A stretch of 64,000 nt of DNA from Lachnospiraceae bacterium (GCA_017450105.1 JAFSXC010000050.1:1-64000); one strand, 5' to 3'; shown: positions 1 through 9,006, counted from the stretch's first letter. Numbers and translations are program-made. Notes: generated from the sequence alone by a model not told the origin.

Positions 1-35
1 GACAGGGGAAATTTTTCTCAGCCACACTCTCCGTT

Positions 36-67
36 CGCGGCCCGAGGTTGGGTTTGGCCGGGCCGCG
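36..67. terminator. GC-rich hairpin downstream of the first operon
   Basis: Perfect 9-bp inverted repeat CGCGGCCCG / CGGGCCGCG with a 14-nt loop, 55-86 bases past the stop codon of the minus-strand GT2 gene. A second, degenerate copy of the same sequence lies about 48 bases away (about 83-115) and can form only a weaker stem. No clear U-run follows on either strand, so this is a candidate transcript-end structure, not a canonical terminator. The rest of bases 1-121 shows nothing else. Confidence 0.4.
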
Positions 68-121
68 CCTTCGGTTTTGGTTTTGCGGCCTGAAGTTAGT
101 TCTGGCGGGCCGTCACGGGGT

Positions 122-2131
122 TTACCGGAACATTTCGAAGGTGAAGGAGCCGTCACGGCTCAGATTCGGGTTATAGTACGGGTCGCCCTCCGCTATCATT
201 TTATCCCAGTTTTTGTGCAGGAGCTGCTTTGCCTCCCTTTGTCTCTTTTCGTCGGCGTATCCGTTCAGGAGCGGTCCGTGCAGCATATTGATCACATAGG
301 GGTTTAAGGCCACCTGATGGGCTTCCCTTCTTACCTTCATCGAAAAATCAAGGCCGAGGGCCCAGGGGTCGTCCAGCTCGGGGGCAAAGCCTTCAAGCTT
401 CAGGAATTCTTCTTTCCTCAGCATCATCCCGTAGGCAGAGGCCGCGGATACGTTATGAGTGTAGTACATACGTCCCATGTAGCCCGGGGCGCTGTAATTG
501 TTCTTATGTTCGATCGGAAGGACGAGGCCCTCCTCTCCGAGTCCGAGGATATAGCCGGCCTCCTCCACCATCCCGAAGCGGTCGGTAATGCGGGAAGCGG
601 CAGCATAGATATCGTCCTGCCGGACGTACTGCTGCAGGCGCTTGATAAACAGCCCGTCGAAAATCTCCATTTCCGCGTCCAGAAGACAGATATAAGGCTC
701 TGCGGTTTCCCTTATTATTCGATTTAAAAACGCGGCCAGGGTTTCCTCTTCGGCGACGTGTACCGTATTCAGTCCCGGGATCTCAAGGGGCTTTCCGGTT
801 CCGCAGTCACACAGGGTTACGGCGTACCTTCCCCATTCCGTACGCTCCTGAAGAGAGGAGAGCAGGCGGACCAGCGATTTTTCATTGTCCCGGCAGGTGA
901 TAAGAAGGCGGACCGGCTCCGGTTCGATCTGATAATCCAGGCGGTAATGGGTCGCGCAGATACAGGAGGAGTGGATCCTTGCCTCTCTTCCGAGCCTTGC
1001 CTCATTGTCGTGAACGGCCCGGCGGCCCGCGTCTATCGCGTAGGGCTTGGCCTCTATATTATCCGAAACGGAGCCCGGATGGACTCTCCAGAAATAGAGG
1101 ACGCGGGGGATATGGCGCACCACCCCGGCCGCTGTCGTAAGTCTTAAGACCATGTCGTGGTCCTGGCTGCCGTCGTAGGCGTCCCTATAGAGTCCGTTGG
1201 TTTCAAGAAGGGACCGCCGGAACACGGTCAGGTGGCAGATATAGTTCACTCCGTTTAAGTTCAGCGGCGAATAGCCCGGTTTAAAATGGAGGGTCGCTAT
1301 ATGCTTTATCTTATCCTTTTCAAAGGTCATCTCATCGGTGTAGATGAAATCGGCGCCGTAGTCCTCGATCTCCTTCATGACGTAAAAGAGAGCCGAGGGA
1401 TGCAGCATGTCATCGTGGTCAAAAAGGGCGGTGTACTCGCCGGATGCAAACGAGAGTACCGCGTTGGTATTCCCGGAGATCCCCTCATTCTTTTCGAGGC
1501 GGCGGTAGACGATTCTTTTATCCCGGGCTGCGTATTCCCGGACCACCCTTTCCACGTAATCATGGGCCTGATCCGAGCCGTCGCCGAGGCAGAGCTCCCA
1601 GTTCGAATAGGTCTGGGAAAGCACCGATTCGATCATATCGCGAAGGTAGCGCTCCGGCGTATTGTAAAGAGGAACGATGACGGAGATCTTTATCTGCTTT
1701 GTAAAGGACGTCCCTTCCTGTTTCTTCCGTTCCTCCTCCGTCAGGGCGATGCTCCTTAAGAACGCCTTGTTCCGCTTCATCCGAAGCGTGGCGCGGTTCT
1801 TCCACTTTACATGGAGCTTATTCTTCAGCTTTACGAAGGCGGTCTTTTTATCCATTTTCGCAAAGAGGATCGTCCGGACCTTGACATTCGCATACAGGCG
1901 GTATACGGGATTCACAACCGGCCAGTACCACTTTTTTTTCATGGCCTTGATCCGGTCCGACTGTCCGGCATACAGGGGGCTGATCGAATCCTTATCCACA
2001 CCGTCGAAGTTTTTGATCTCCCAGTCGCTGGCAAACAGGCGGACATCCGCCACCATCTTGGTTTCTGCGGGGACCTCGGCCTGCTGCTCCCTGATCCACT
2101 GTTCAGTTTCTGCGGAAAATGGCTTATTCAT
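122..2131 (-). CDS. Large GT2-family glycosyltransferase
   Basis: A 669-residue, probably cytoplasmic glycosyltransferase likely to add sugars to a surface polymer. A charged N-terminal region precedes a GT-A domain that begins near residue 150 (KISVIVPLYNTPERYLRDMI) and carries the nucleotide/metal motif LFDHDDMLHPSA around residue 240. A second GT-A-like domain (about 415-640) lacks an obvious DxD and may be structural. The protein ends with GDPYYNPNLS, a motif shared with the GT2 at 50090-52387. It starts 10 bases after the stop of the glycerophosphotransferase-like gene and is the last gene of a five-gene minus-strand operon. The family is clear from the motifs; donor and acceptor sugars cannot be read from sequence. 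Confidence 0.88.
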   Translation of the reverse strand: MNKPFSAETEQWIREQQAEVPAETKMVADVRLFASDWEIKNFDGVDKDSISPLYAGQSDRIKAMKKKWYWPVVNPVYRLYANVKVRTILFAKMDKKTAFVKLKNKLHVKWKNRATLRMKRNKAFLRSIALTEEERKKQEGTSFTKQIKISVIVPLYNTPERYLRDMIESVLSQTYSNWELCLGDGSDQAHDYVERVVREYAARDKRIVYRRLEKNEGISGNTNAVLSFASGEYTALFDHDDMLHPSALFYVMKEIEDYGADFIYTDEMTFEKDKIKHIATLHFKPGYSPLNLNGVNYICHLTVFRRSLLETNGLYRDAYDGSQDHDMVLRLTTAAGVVRHIPRVLYFWRVHPGSVSDNIEAKPYAIDAGRRAVHDNEARLGREARIHSSCICATHYRLDYQIEPEPVRLLITCRDNEKSLVRLLSSLQERTEWGRYAVTLCDCGTGKPLEIPGLNTVHVAEEETLAAFLNRIIRETAEPYICLLDAEMEIFDGLFIKRLQQYVRQDDIYAAASRITDRFGMVEEAGYILGLGEEGLVLPIEHKNNYSAPGYMGRMYYTHNVSAASAYGMMLRKEEFLKLEGFAPELDDPWALGLDFSMKVRREAHQVALNPYVINMLHGPLLNGYADEKRQREAKQLLHKNWDKMIAEGDPYYNPNLSRDGSFTFEMFR

Positions 2132-2141
2132 ACCTAAAAGT

Positions 2142-3386
2142 TTATCCTTCCTGCCTTAAAAAATCAACCAGGGCCTTCGCCGTTCCCTTCGCTCCCAGAC
2201 CGGGGTTTGACCAGACGCTTTCTCTGGCCTCCTTCCTTCCCAAAGCGTACTGTTCCTCATGAAGGGCTGTATTGATCAGCTCCTTCATTCTTCCGAGATC
2301 GTCCTCCTTCAAAGGGATCCCGAGCTTCGGAAGGATCTCGTACTTCCACAGGGGATGGTCCACCCAGGCCGCATCGTAGGGCGCCGGGTCAAAAACATCC
2401 TCGGCATAGAGGATGGGCTTATCAAACACCAGACAGAAATCGAAGATCACCCCGGAGAAATCCGTCACCATCAGATCCGCCTTCAGCAGCGCCGGGAAGT
2501 TATCATCCGAAAGATCCCAGGCCAGGCGCTCCGATTCCGGGAATTCCTTCATCAAGGGCTCCACGATCTCCTTTTCCGTGATCAAAGACTGCGGGTGCGG
2601 ACGGATGATGAGATCAAAGCCCGTTTCCAGAAGGGCTCTGATCAGCCTCCCTCCGTACAGGGACAGCAGCGCACTCCTGCCCCAGGAGGGTGCAAGCAGG
2701 ACCGTTACGTTTCCCTCGGTTTTTCTTTGCGGCTCCTTCTTTTTTACCTCATCATATCTGGTTTTCAGCTCATCCAGATAGGGGCAGCCCACGGAGCGCA
2801 GCTCCTTTTTCGGCAGCCCGCGGAGCTCCTCCAGCTCTCTGATCTCCTTTTCATGCACCGGACCGCCCGTCAGGACCGCATCGTAAAAGTCCAGGCCGAA
2901 CATCCTGTAGCCGAGGGCGCTCCCGACCGCGTGCAGGATGTGTACATAGGTCTTTACTCCCTTCGACCGCTTCCACTGGTATACGGAAAGGCCGGGGGTC
3001 GTGGACAGGACCACCTTCGCCTGCAGCTTATTTAACCGTGCCCAGGCCAGGTTTCCTTCCCCGATAAACTCGGTTGTGATCCCCGAAAAGCTCTCCGAGA
3101 GCAGGGGATCATCTTTCGAGGCCGTCAGGAACCGGGCTTTGACCTTCCTTTTCTCCAGCTCTCTGAGCACCGGCCGGAAGGTGGAGGCGTAACGCCTGTG
3201 ATCGCTGAAGAGGACCAGCTCCGCGGTCTTTTTCTCCTCTGCATGTGCTTTGCCGCCCTGAAAAAAGAACTTCAGCTTCAGGAGCAGCCCCCGCGCCGCG
3301 AAGGCAACGGTCGTCAGTATTCCCAGGATCGCTGCCAGCAGCATACTGCCGGTTCCCGGGTCAATGTATAACAGTATTGTTCCCAT
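2142..3386 (-). CDS. CDP-glycerol glycerophosphotransferase-like protein
   Basis: 414 residues. An N-terminal hydrophobic segment (LLYIDPGTGSMLLAAILGIL) is followed by a GT-B-like fold of the TagB/TagF family. Supporting motifs are LIIRPHPQS near residue 250 and TDFSGVIFDFCLVFDKPILY near residue 310, corresponding to the CDP-binding C-terminal half of teichoic-acid polymerases. The usual TWHG motif of the N-terminal half is not obvious (LHAVGSALGYR occupies that place), so it is a divergent member that may use another CDP-linked or phospho-acceptor substrate. The start overlaps the end of the opine-dehydrogenase-like gene by 26 bases, which suggests translational coupling. Given its neighbours, it may transfer the product activated by the nucleotidyltransferase/PLP fusion (inference). 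Confidence 0.8.
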   Translation of the reverse strand: MGTILLYIDPGTGSMLLAAILGILTTVAFAARGLLLKLKFFFQGGKAHAEEKKTAELVLFSDHRRYASTFRPVLRELEKRKVKARFLTASKDDPLLSESFSGITTEFIGEGNLAWARLNKLQAKVVLSTTPGLSVYQWKRSKGVKTYVHILHAVGSALGYRMFGLDFYDAVLTGGPVHEKEIRELEELRGLPKKELRSVGCPYLDELKTRYDEVKKKEPQRKTEGNVTVLLAPSWGRSALLSLYGGRLIRALLETGFDLIIRPHPQSLITEKEIVEPLMKEFPESERLAWDLSDDNFPALLKADLMVTDFSGVIFDFCLVFDKPILYAEDVFDPAPYDAAWVDHPLWKYEILPKLGIPLKEDDLGRMKELINTALHEEQYALGRKEARESVWSNPGLGAKGTAKALVDFLRQEG

Positions 3387-4455
3387 AAAATCTCACCAGG
3401 TCATTTCTGTCTCTGATTCCGTATTCTGCAAAAGAAAACTCCTTTTCGGGGGAGGCTGCGCCCTTGTACCATTCATAAACCTGCTTCATAACCGGACAAT
3501 CCGTGCCTGTCAGCGCAGCCGTTTCCAGCAGCACCTTCAGGCCGTAGGGAAAGTCGGACGCAAAATAACGCGAGGAGAAATCGGGGACGAAGCCGCCCTC
3601 TTTCTGCAGCGCCGGGGTTTGGATTCCCCGGAAGGAGCGGATTTGGGACAGCTTGGCCTGAAGCTCCGTTTCATTTCGGCTCTCATAATGTCTTTTCAGA
3701 CTTACCACTCCGCTAAGCGACAGCTCCGGCAGACTCTTTACGACGTTCTGAAGCTCTTCATCCATCCTTAACAGGGTCCTTGCGCTTTCCAGATCCCAGT
3801 CCTCATAGAACAGGGGAAGGGATTGGTAAACCATTCCCTCCTTATACTCCCGGAAGATACAGAACAGGCGGCTGGTATGCAGGATCGGATTCGAGGGCGT
3901 CAGCGTCAGGTTCAGGTAATTCGGAAGCGGAAGCGTCAGGATTCCGAGCGCCTCTTCGATCCGGCCGCAGCAGCGCATGGTGTGAAGAGGATCCGCCGCC
4001 GCCACAAACAGCTTTTCCCGGATCGTTCCGATCCTGGCTCTTGTTCCGTAAACTTCAGAGCGTGCAATCGTCGGAACACGTTCCATTCCGCATAAATATA
4101 CCCCTCGTTCAAGCTCTTCCCGGAATACAAGTTCACCTCCGCCGCTACCCGGCACAAAGCAGAATACCGTTTCGGGATCGAGGATCCCCCGGATCTTTTC
4201 CAACAGCTTCTCATTCCGGAAGGCCGGAACCGTGGAAAAAACGAGGTCTGCTCCTGCACACGCCGCCTCCGGGTCATCGTAGGATTTGACCCTGTGGCCC
4301 CGGTGAAGGATCGTTCCCTCCTCATCCGTAAGCACCGGTTCCTCCGACACCTCCGTGGGTCTTGAAGAAAGAAGGCGTACCTCCTCTCCCCGTTCCGACA
4401 GCAGGGCCGCCAGCACCGTTCCGATATTTCCCCCTCCGATCACCGTTGTTCTCAT
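3361..4455 (-). CDS. Octopine/nopaline-dehydrogenase-family oxidoreductase
   Basis: 364 residues with an N-terminal Rossmann fold (TVIGGGNIGTVLAALLSERG at residues 3-22). The C-terminal part resembles opine dehydrogenases, including NYLNLTLTPSNPILHTSRLF near residue 185. The family reductively condenses an amino acid with an alpha-keto acid using NAD(P)H, or acts on related ketoacids. The start overlaps the stop of the nucleotidyltransferase/PLP fusion by 4 bases (ATGA type). Being sandwiched between a nucleotide-activating enzyme and a glycerophosphotransferase-like protein, it probably prepares an unusual amino- or keto-derived substituent for a surface polymer. Family assignment is fairly confident; the substrate is unknown. 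Confidence 0.8.
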   Translation of the reverse strand: MRTTVIGGGNIGTVLAALLSERGEEVRLLSSRPTEVSEEPVLTDEEGTILHRGHRVKSYDDPEAACAGADLVFSTVPAFRNEKLLEKIRGILDPETVFCFVPGSGGGELVFREELERGVYLCGMERVPTIARSEVYGTRARIGTIREKLFVAAADPLHTMRCCGRIEEALGILTLPLPNYLNLTLTPSNPILHTSRLFCIFREYKEGMVYQSLPLFYEDWDLESARTLLRMDEELQNVVKSLPELSLSGVVSLKRHYESRNETELQAKLSQIRSFRGIQTPALQKEGGFVPDFSSRYFASDFPYGLKVLLETAALTGTDCPVMKQVYEWYKGAASPEKEFSFAEYGIRDRNDLVRFYGNNTVIH

Positions 4456-6251
4456 AAGAGCTCCTTCATTGCTTTTACCAGTCGGTCATTTTCCTGCGGA
4501 AGGCGGATCGCCAGCCGGAGATATTCGCCTCCCGTCTTTTTCGTCAGGTCCTTTACCAGAATGCTTTTTTTCGTCAGCAGCTCTCTGGTCAGCCTCCGGG
4601 CGCCTCCCGGTTCCTTTAGCTCCACCATCAGGTAATTGGCCTCCGAGGGGAAAACCGTCACCTTTGGCAGCGCCTTCAGCTTATCCGAAAACCGTTCTCT
4701 TTCCGCTCTCAGCTTATCCAGCGCCTCCTCGTAGTCGTCATGATATTTCTCCTCAATCTGAAGGTAAAACTCGGCGAAGGAATTGATATTCCAGATGGAG
4801 ACCTCCTTCTTCAGCCGCTTTATGAGCTCCCGGTCCCCGGAGGCCAGAAGGCCGAGCCGAAGCCCCGGTACGCCGTAGGATTTGGAGATGCTCTTGATCA
4901 CGATGAGCGACGGGTGCGCCTCCAGCAGCTTCGTATCCAGAAACGTTTTTCCTTCCTCCGAAAAATCCGAGAAGGATTCGTCCAGAATCAGGCGGATCCC
5001 CTGCTCCCTGGTCCATGTAAGGAGCTTTTTTGTCTCCGCGGCGCTTAAATAATTTCCGGAGGGATTGTCGGGGTTCACAAGAACAAGGGCCGAAAGCTCC
5101 TTATCCCGGAAAAAGTCCGTCAGCTCTTTGGCCCCGTAGCGAAAGCCGCTCGTTCGGACGTCAAAAAAAACGCATTTGTCCTCCGGGTACCGGTTTTTAT
5201 ATTCCTCAAAGGAGGGGCGGATAAAGCCGATCTTTCCCGTTTGCCTCTGAAAAAGAGCACTGATCAGCTCCGAAGCGCCGTTTCCGACCACGATCTGCTC
5301 CGTTTTCAGATCAAAGTCCTTGGCGGCGAGAAGCGACTGCACCTCCTGGCCGGAGGGATAATTTGTCACCAGCTTTTCGAAATTGGCCTTCAGCTCATCC
5401 ATCAGCCGGCGGGGCGGATAGAAGGGATTTACCAGATAACAGAAATCGAGGAGCCCCGGATACCTCCAATAGCCTCCGAAGCGGCCACCGATCCGGTCCA
5501 CCTTCCCGTCCTCATCGCCCACGAACATCGAGGCAGCGATATCCAGATCCTGCGCGTCATCGATCTCGTACCAGAGCTCCCCGCAAAGGCGCTTTGCGCG
5601 GATCTCCGGCTCGTCCAGCATCGTAATGACCCTGAGTACCTGCTCATAATAGGCGTTGTTCCCCAGAGCCCTGGAATAGGCATCCAGGAACGGGACATAA
5701 TGGGTCGCGGAAAAATGGCGGCTGAATTTGTAGATATTCACGGTCTTATAATAGTCCGCGATCTCCTCAAAGCGGAACCGGCTTTTGGGAATAAAGGCCT
5801 CGATCCGGTCATCCGTCGTGATCCGGACGCAGGTGCCGTCCATCCAGCTTTCGTAGCGGTCCACAAGCGCGAGCGTTTCCCGCTCATCGGAAAGCAGCGC
5901 CTCCAGAATCCCGTCCTCAAAGATCAGATCCGACTCCAGAAGCAGCGTGTCGTCCTCACACAGCCTCTCTCTGGCCAGATACAGGGAATAGATATTGTTC
6001 GTTGTCTCATAATCCGTATTTTCCACGAAAACAAGAGGCGTCCTTACGGGAAGGCCTTCGCAGAAAGCCTTCAGCTTCTCTCCCTGATAGCCGATGACGA
6101 GGACGATCCGGGACAGTCCGAGGCGGTCGAGCTGCGACAGCATCCGCTCGATCAGAGTCTCTCCGTTGACCCGGATCATACACTTCGTGTTTTCCCTTGT
6201 CAGGTCCTTCAGCCGTTTTCCCATGCCGGCCGCAAGGATCAATGCCTGCAT
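4452..6251 (-). CDS. Fused LicC-like nucleotidyltransferase and PLP-dependent aminotransferase/decarboxylase
   Basis: 599 residues in two enzyme domains. Residues 1-230 are a sugar-phosphate/choline-phosphate-type nucleotidyltransferase (MQALILAAGMGKRLKDLTRE signature; KCMIRVNGETLIERML). Residues about 245-599 are a fold-type I PLP enzyme of the HisC/CobD branch, with VNPDNPSGN, the PLP-ring Asp in LILDESFSDF and the Schiff-base Lys in IKSISKSYGVPGLRLG. HisC/CobD relatives include O-phosphothreonine and O-phosphoserine decarboxylases, so one protein could form phosphoethanolamine (or a relative) and convert it to a CDP form. Alternatives are an AEP-type phosphonate route or a true aminotransferase. 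The start at 6251 is chosen because its ATG overlaps the upstream stop (TGATG) and follows a GGGGGA ribosome site. A start 10 codons upstream is less likely. Confidence 0.85.
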   Translation of the reverse strand: MQALILAAGMGKRLKDLTRENTKCMIRVNGETLIERMLSQLDRLGLSRIVLVIGYQGEKLKAFCEGLPVRTPLVFVENTDYETTNNIYSLYLARERLCEDDTLLLESDLIFEDGILEALLSDERETLALVDRYESWMDGTCVRITTDDRIEAFIPKSRFRFEEIADYYKTVNIYKFSRHFSATHYVPFLDAYSRALGNNAYYEQVLRVITMLDEPEIRAKRLCGELWYEIDDAQDLDIAASMFVGDEDGKVDRIGGRFGGYWRYPGLLDFCYLVNPFYPPRRLMDELKANFEKLVTNYPSGQEVQSLLAAKDFDLKTEQIVVGNGASELISALFQRQTGKIGFIRPSFEEYKNRYPEDKCVFFDVRTSGFRYGAKELTDFFRDKELSALVLVNPDNPSGNYLSAAETKKLLTWTREQGIRLILDESFSDFSEEGKTFLDTKLLEAHPSLIVIKSISKSYGVPGLRLGLLASGDRELIKRLKKEVSIWNINSFAEFYLQIEEKYHDDYEEALDKLRAERERFSDKLKALPKVTVFPSEANYLMVELKEPGGARRLTRELLTKKSILVKDLTKKTGGEYLRLAIRLPQENDRLVKAMKELL

Positions 6252-8818
6252 CAGTCTTCCCCCTCTCCCAGATCCTTCCATGAAGAAGGATCGAAAATGT
6301 CATCCGATACCGAAAACCAATGGCCGTCATGGGTGTCGAAGGTTTTCCGATCCGTAATCCAGAAGCGCTTGCTCGTGGTAACAATCTGCGGCTCTTCCTT
6401 CGCCTGATTGTCCAGCGGATTTCCGGTAAAGGGATTCAACGCCTTGTCCAGCACTCCCGCTGCCGCCATGGAGGGCACATCGGCGTTGGTCATAAACTCC
6501 TCCGAAACCTTCAGCTCCCCTGTGGCGCCAAAATCCTTCACCATCAGAAGGGGATTTAAGAAGGTGGTGTCGTAGGTCTTGTCCCCGGCCTCGATCTCTG
6601 AGAGAATACCGATGTCATAGCCATGATCCGCCACAAGGATGATCCGCGTATTGTCGTAAAGTCCCTCCGCCTTCAGCATCTGAAGCCAGTCAGAAAGCGC
6701 CAGGAAGGCCATCATGTTCACCTCGTAATGCCGCTCCCTCCGTCCGTTTTCGGTATTTAAAACCGCCCCGTCCAAACCGACCCGCTTACTCGTATCAATC
6801 CCTTCGTTATTCGCGCGCAGCGCCAGGGTGTAGCCCGGAAGCTGAAGATGCGACGGAGCGTGGGTGGTTCCGTTCTGGAACAGAAGAAGAGCGCCCTCGT
6901 CTCCCTCTTCGATTTCCGTAAGCCTGTTCAGCCTCTCCAGCACCGGATAGTAGTTGACCAGCACCGGATCCACATAAGGATAGTTCTCCGGATCATGGTA
7001 ATTTCCCTCATCGTAAAGCGGCATTCGCAGGAGATTGGGGGAAAGCCGAAAAAGCGAATAGCAGAACAGCTCCCGCACCCTTCTCTCCTTCCAGGAGGCG
7101 CGGATCTTCTCACTCTCCTCTGTTTCATAAGCCCCGCACAGACTGTAGGCGCTGACGTTTTCAAGCCCCTCATAGATCGAAAGGTCCGGATTCTCACGAT
7201 ATCCGGCATAGGGCGGATCCACAACGGTCACGTTCATCCCCTCCTCCGAAAACAGGGTCGGCAGAACCAGCAGCGCCTCGTCATGCTTATCCCGAAGCGT
7301 CTCAGCGCTCCGTTCGTTCATGCGCTTCGGCGTATATTCATAACCGCCGAACAGGGGCGGCGCTCCGAAGTTTGTATGGCCTCCATAGGACAGCGTGTTG
7401 GGATACCAGGTGAAGCCGGTAAAGGAATCCCTCAGCTCCTTTTTTTCCGCGAAAAGATAGGGCACAAAGCTGTCGATTGCCCGGTCCAGCATGATGACCA
7501 CCACGTTTTTTCCGTTCCGGCTCAGCTTCAGCGGCTTTTCGGGCAGCGCCTCCGTTTCATTCCTGTGGTACCCCTCCCTGGCAAGGACCTGTTCGGTCCT
7601 TACGATCCGCACCGCGCCAAGGATAAAAAAGCTGGCGCTAAGAATCATGAGCCCGGCGGGGAGAATCCGTTTCAGGTGCTTTTTCAGCTGTTTCCCGAAT
7701 ACAAACAGCACCGCGAAAACAATTACCGCGAAAAGCAGGCTGCCGATGATTTCAGGCGCCCCGAAGGCCACCTCCCCTTCAAATACCATGGAGGAGGAAA
7801 GCGTTCCGAAGGCAGCCGGAAACAGCAGGGCGTTGATGAGGCTAACCGTCAAAAACCCGAGGGAGAGAAGGGCCGCCCTTTCCCTGTGCTTCCGTTTCAA
7901 AAGGAGGAAAATCACACCGCCCCAAAACAGAAACACTCCCACCGCCAGAGAAAGCGTCAGCGCCAGATTCCGGTTCGGGTCCACATACCGGTGGGCATCC
8001 GCGAAGGAGACTGGATCCGATGAAATCACCATGGCCGGAAGCGCAAGTCCGGAAAACACAGCCAGAACCGTCTGGGACGCGAAGAAGAGCTTCGCCGCCC
8101 AATTCCCTGCGGCCCTGTCGGAAAGCTCCTCCTCCGGTTTTTTTATGGGAATCAACCGAAGAACGATGTTTTTCCCCAGAGAGAACAGATTGTTCAAAGT
8201 CCAGTAAAAGACCAGACCCGAAGGAGAATGATAAAGCAGGACCAGAAAGATAGCGGCCAGCACATAGATCGAAAGCTTCTGCCGAAACGGAAGGCCTCTG
8301 GAATAAATCTCCCCGGAGATCAGATTGATCACGGTCATCAAAATCGGGAGGACATTCACCGCGGTCCCTCCGATCACCAGAAGCGCGTCCTCCGCCCCGA
8401 GATCCCGAAGGAACAGAAAGCCCGTCCCCTTCAGGATCGACAGGCGGGATAAAAACCGGTAGGCCGCCGTAAAAAACGGGACCTGCAGCAGCAGGGACAG
8501 AGACCCTCTCAGGGCAAAAAAGGGATGGTACCCCTGCTCCTTATAGTAGGCGTTCGTCATCATATACCGCTCGTCGCCGCGGAAGGTTTTTTTGATGTGA
8601 TCCGTCCAGGGCCGAAGCTCCGCCTTTTTCTTCCGCTCCTCCATCGCATAGTAATCCGCCCGTCGGTACAGGGGCAGCGCCAGGAAATTCACCACCAGAC
8701 TGACACACAGAATCGACACGCCGGGGTTCCCCCCGATCGAATAGAAGATGTCAAAAACGGTTTCAAACAAGAGCTGAAGAGGATAGATAAATATCGTATA
8801 CAAACAGGTTCCGATCAT
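6251..8818 (-). CDS. YidC/Oxa1-like membrane domain fused to alkaline-phosphatase/sulfatase-superfamily domain
   Basis: 855 residues. Residues 1-235 match the YidC/Oxa1 insertase fold: several membrane segments, the cytosolic loop after LALPLYRRADYYAMEERKKK, HPFFALRGSLSLLLQVPFF, and the FYWTLNNLFSLGKN end motif. About 245-430 add five or so more membrane segments. From about 440 a soluble domain of the alkaline phosphatase superfamily follows: metal Asp in VVVIMLDRA, candidate Thr nucleophile in YGGHTNFGAPPL, a His site in GTTHAPSHL and the metal pair in ILVADHGYD. All key positions look intact, so it is probably an extracytoplasmic phospho-group transferase or hydrolase similar in idea to LtaS or phosphoethanolamine transferases. 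It is first in the operon, and its stop overlaps the next ATG. Why a YidC domain is attached is unknown. Confidence 0.85.
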   Translation of the reverse strand: MIGTCLYTIFIYPLQLLFETVFDIFYSIGGNPGVSILCVSLVVNFLALPLYRRADYYAMEERKKKAELRPWTDHIKKTFRGDERYMMTNAYYKEQGYHPFFALRGSLSLLLQVPFFTAAYRFLSRLSILKGTGFLFLRDLGAEDALLVIGGTAVNVLPILMTVINLISGEIYSRGLPFRQKLSIYVLAAIFLVLLYHSPSGLVFYWTLNNLFSLGKNIVLRLIPIKKPEEELSDRAAGNWAAKLFFASQTVLAVFSGLALPAMVISSDPVSFADAHRYVDPNRNLALTLSLAVGVFLFWGGVIFLLLKRKHRERAALLSLGFLTVSLINALLFPAAFGTLSSSMVFEGEVAFGAPEIIGSLLFAVIVFAVLFVFGKQLKKHLKRILPAGLMILSASFFILGAVRIVRTEQVLAREGYHRNETEALPEKPLKLSRNGKNVVVIMLDRAIDSFVPYLFAEKKELRDSFTGFTWYPNTLSYGGHTNFGAPPLFGGYEYTPKRMNERSAETLRDKHDEALLVLPTLFSEEGMNVTVVDPPYAGYRENPDLSIYEGLENVSAYSLCGAYETEESEKIRASWKERRVRELFCYSLFRLSPNLLRMPLYDEGNYHDPENYPYVDPVLVNYYPVLERLNRLTEIEEGDEGALLLFQNGTTHAPSHLQLPGYTLALRANNEGIDTSKRVGLDGAVLNTENGRRERHYEVNMMAFLALSDWLQMLKAEGLYDNTRIILVADHGYDIGILSEIEAGDKTYDTTFLNPLLMVKDFGATGELKVSEEFMTNADVPSMAAAGVLDKALNPFTGNPLDNQAKEEPQIVTTSKRFWITDRKTFDTHDGHWFSVSDDIFDPSSWKDLGEGED

Positions 8819-8911
8819 TTTGCCTTAAAAAAGCCTCCGATTTTTCGCTTTCTTAACAAGTATACACCAGAGAGGCGTTCTTTTCTACTGTCTGACGGGC
8901 CAAGTTCTCCA

Positions 8912-8940
8912 TTGCCTGTTCAAAAAAAAGAGTGTATGAT
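8912..8940 (+). promoter_or_regulatory. Sigma-A-type promoter for the nucleotidase-lacI unit
   Basis: TTGCCT (8912-8917), a 17-base spacer and TATGAT (8935-8940). The predicted start of transcription is near 8947, where a perfect palindrome begins, so the mRNA would open with a hairpin. The remaining bases 8819-8911 are the leader and promoter area of the minus-strand operon; a TATACT at 8864-8859 is the only, weak, -10 candidate there. Confidence 0.6.
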
Positions 8941-8946
8941 GATAAG

Positions 8947-8973
8947 GGAAACGCTGATTTAATCAGCGTTTCC
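8947..8973. repeat. Interspersed 27-bp palindrome, copy 1
   Basis: Near-perfect palindrome with 13-bp arms (GGAAACGCTGATT / AATCAGCGTTTCC) around one central base. An identical copy sits at 29995-30021 and a 3-base-deleted copy at 30091-30114. It resembles REP/MITE-type dispersed repeats. Here it occupies the 5' end of the predicted nucleotidase transcript. Confidence 0.8.
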
Positions 8974-9006
8974 TTAGAAAACGAATTATTTTAAGGAGGT
9001 TATTTT

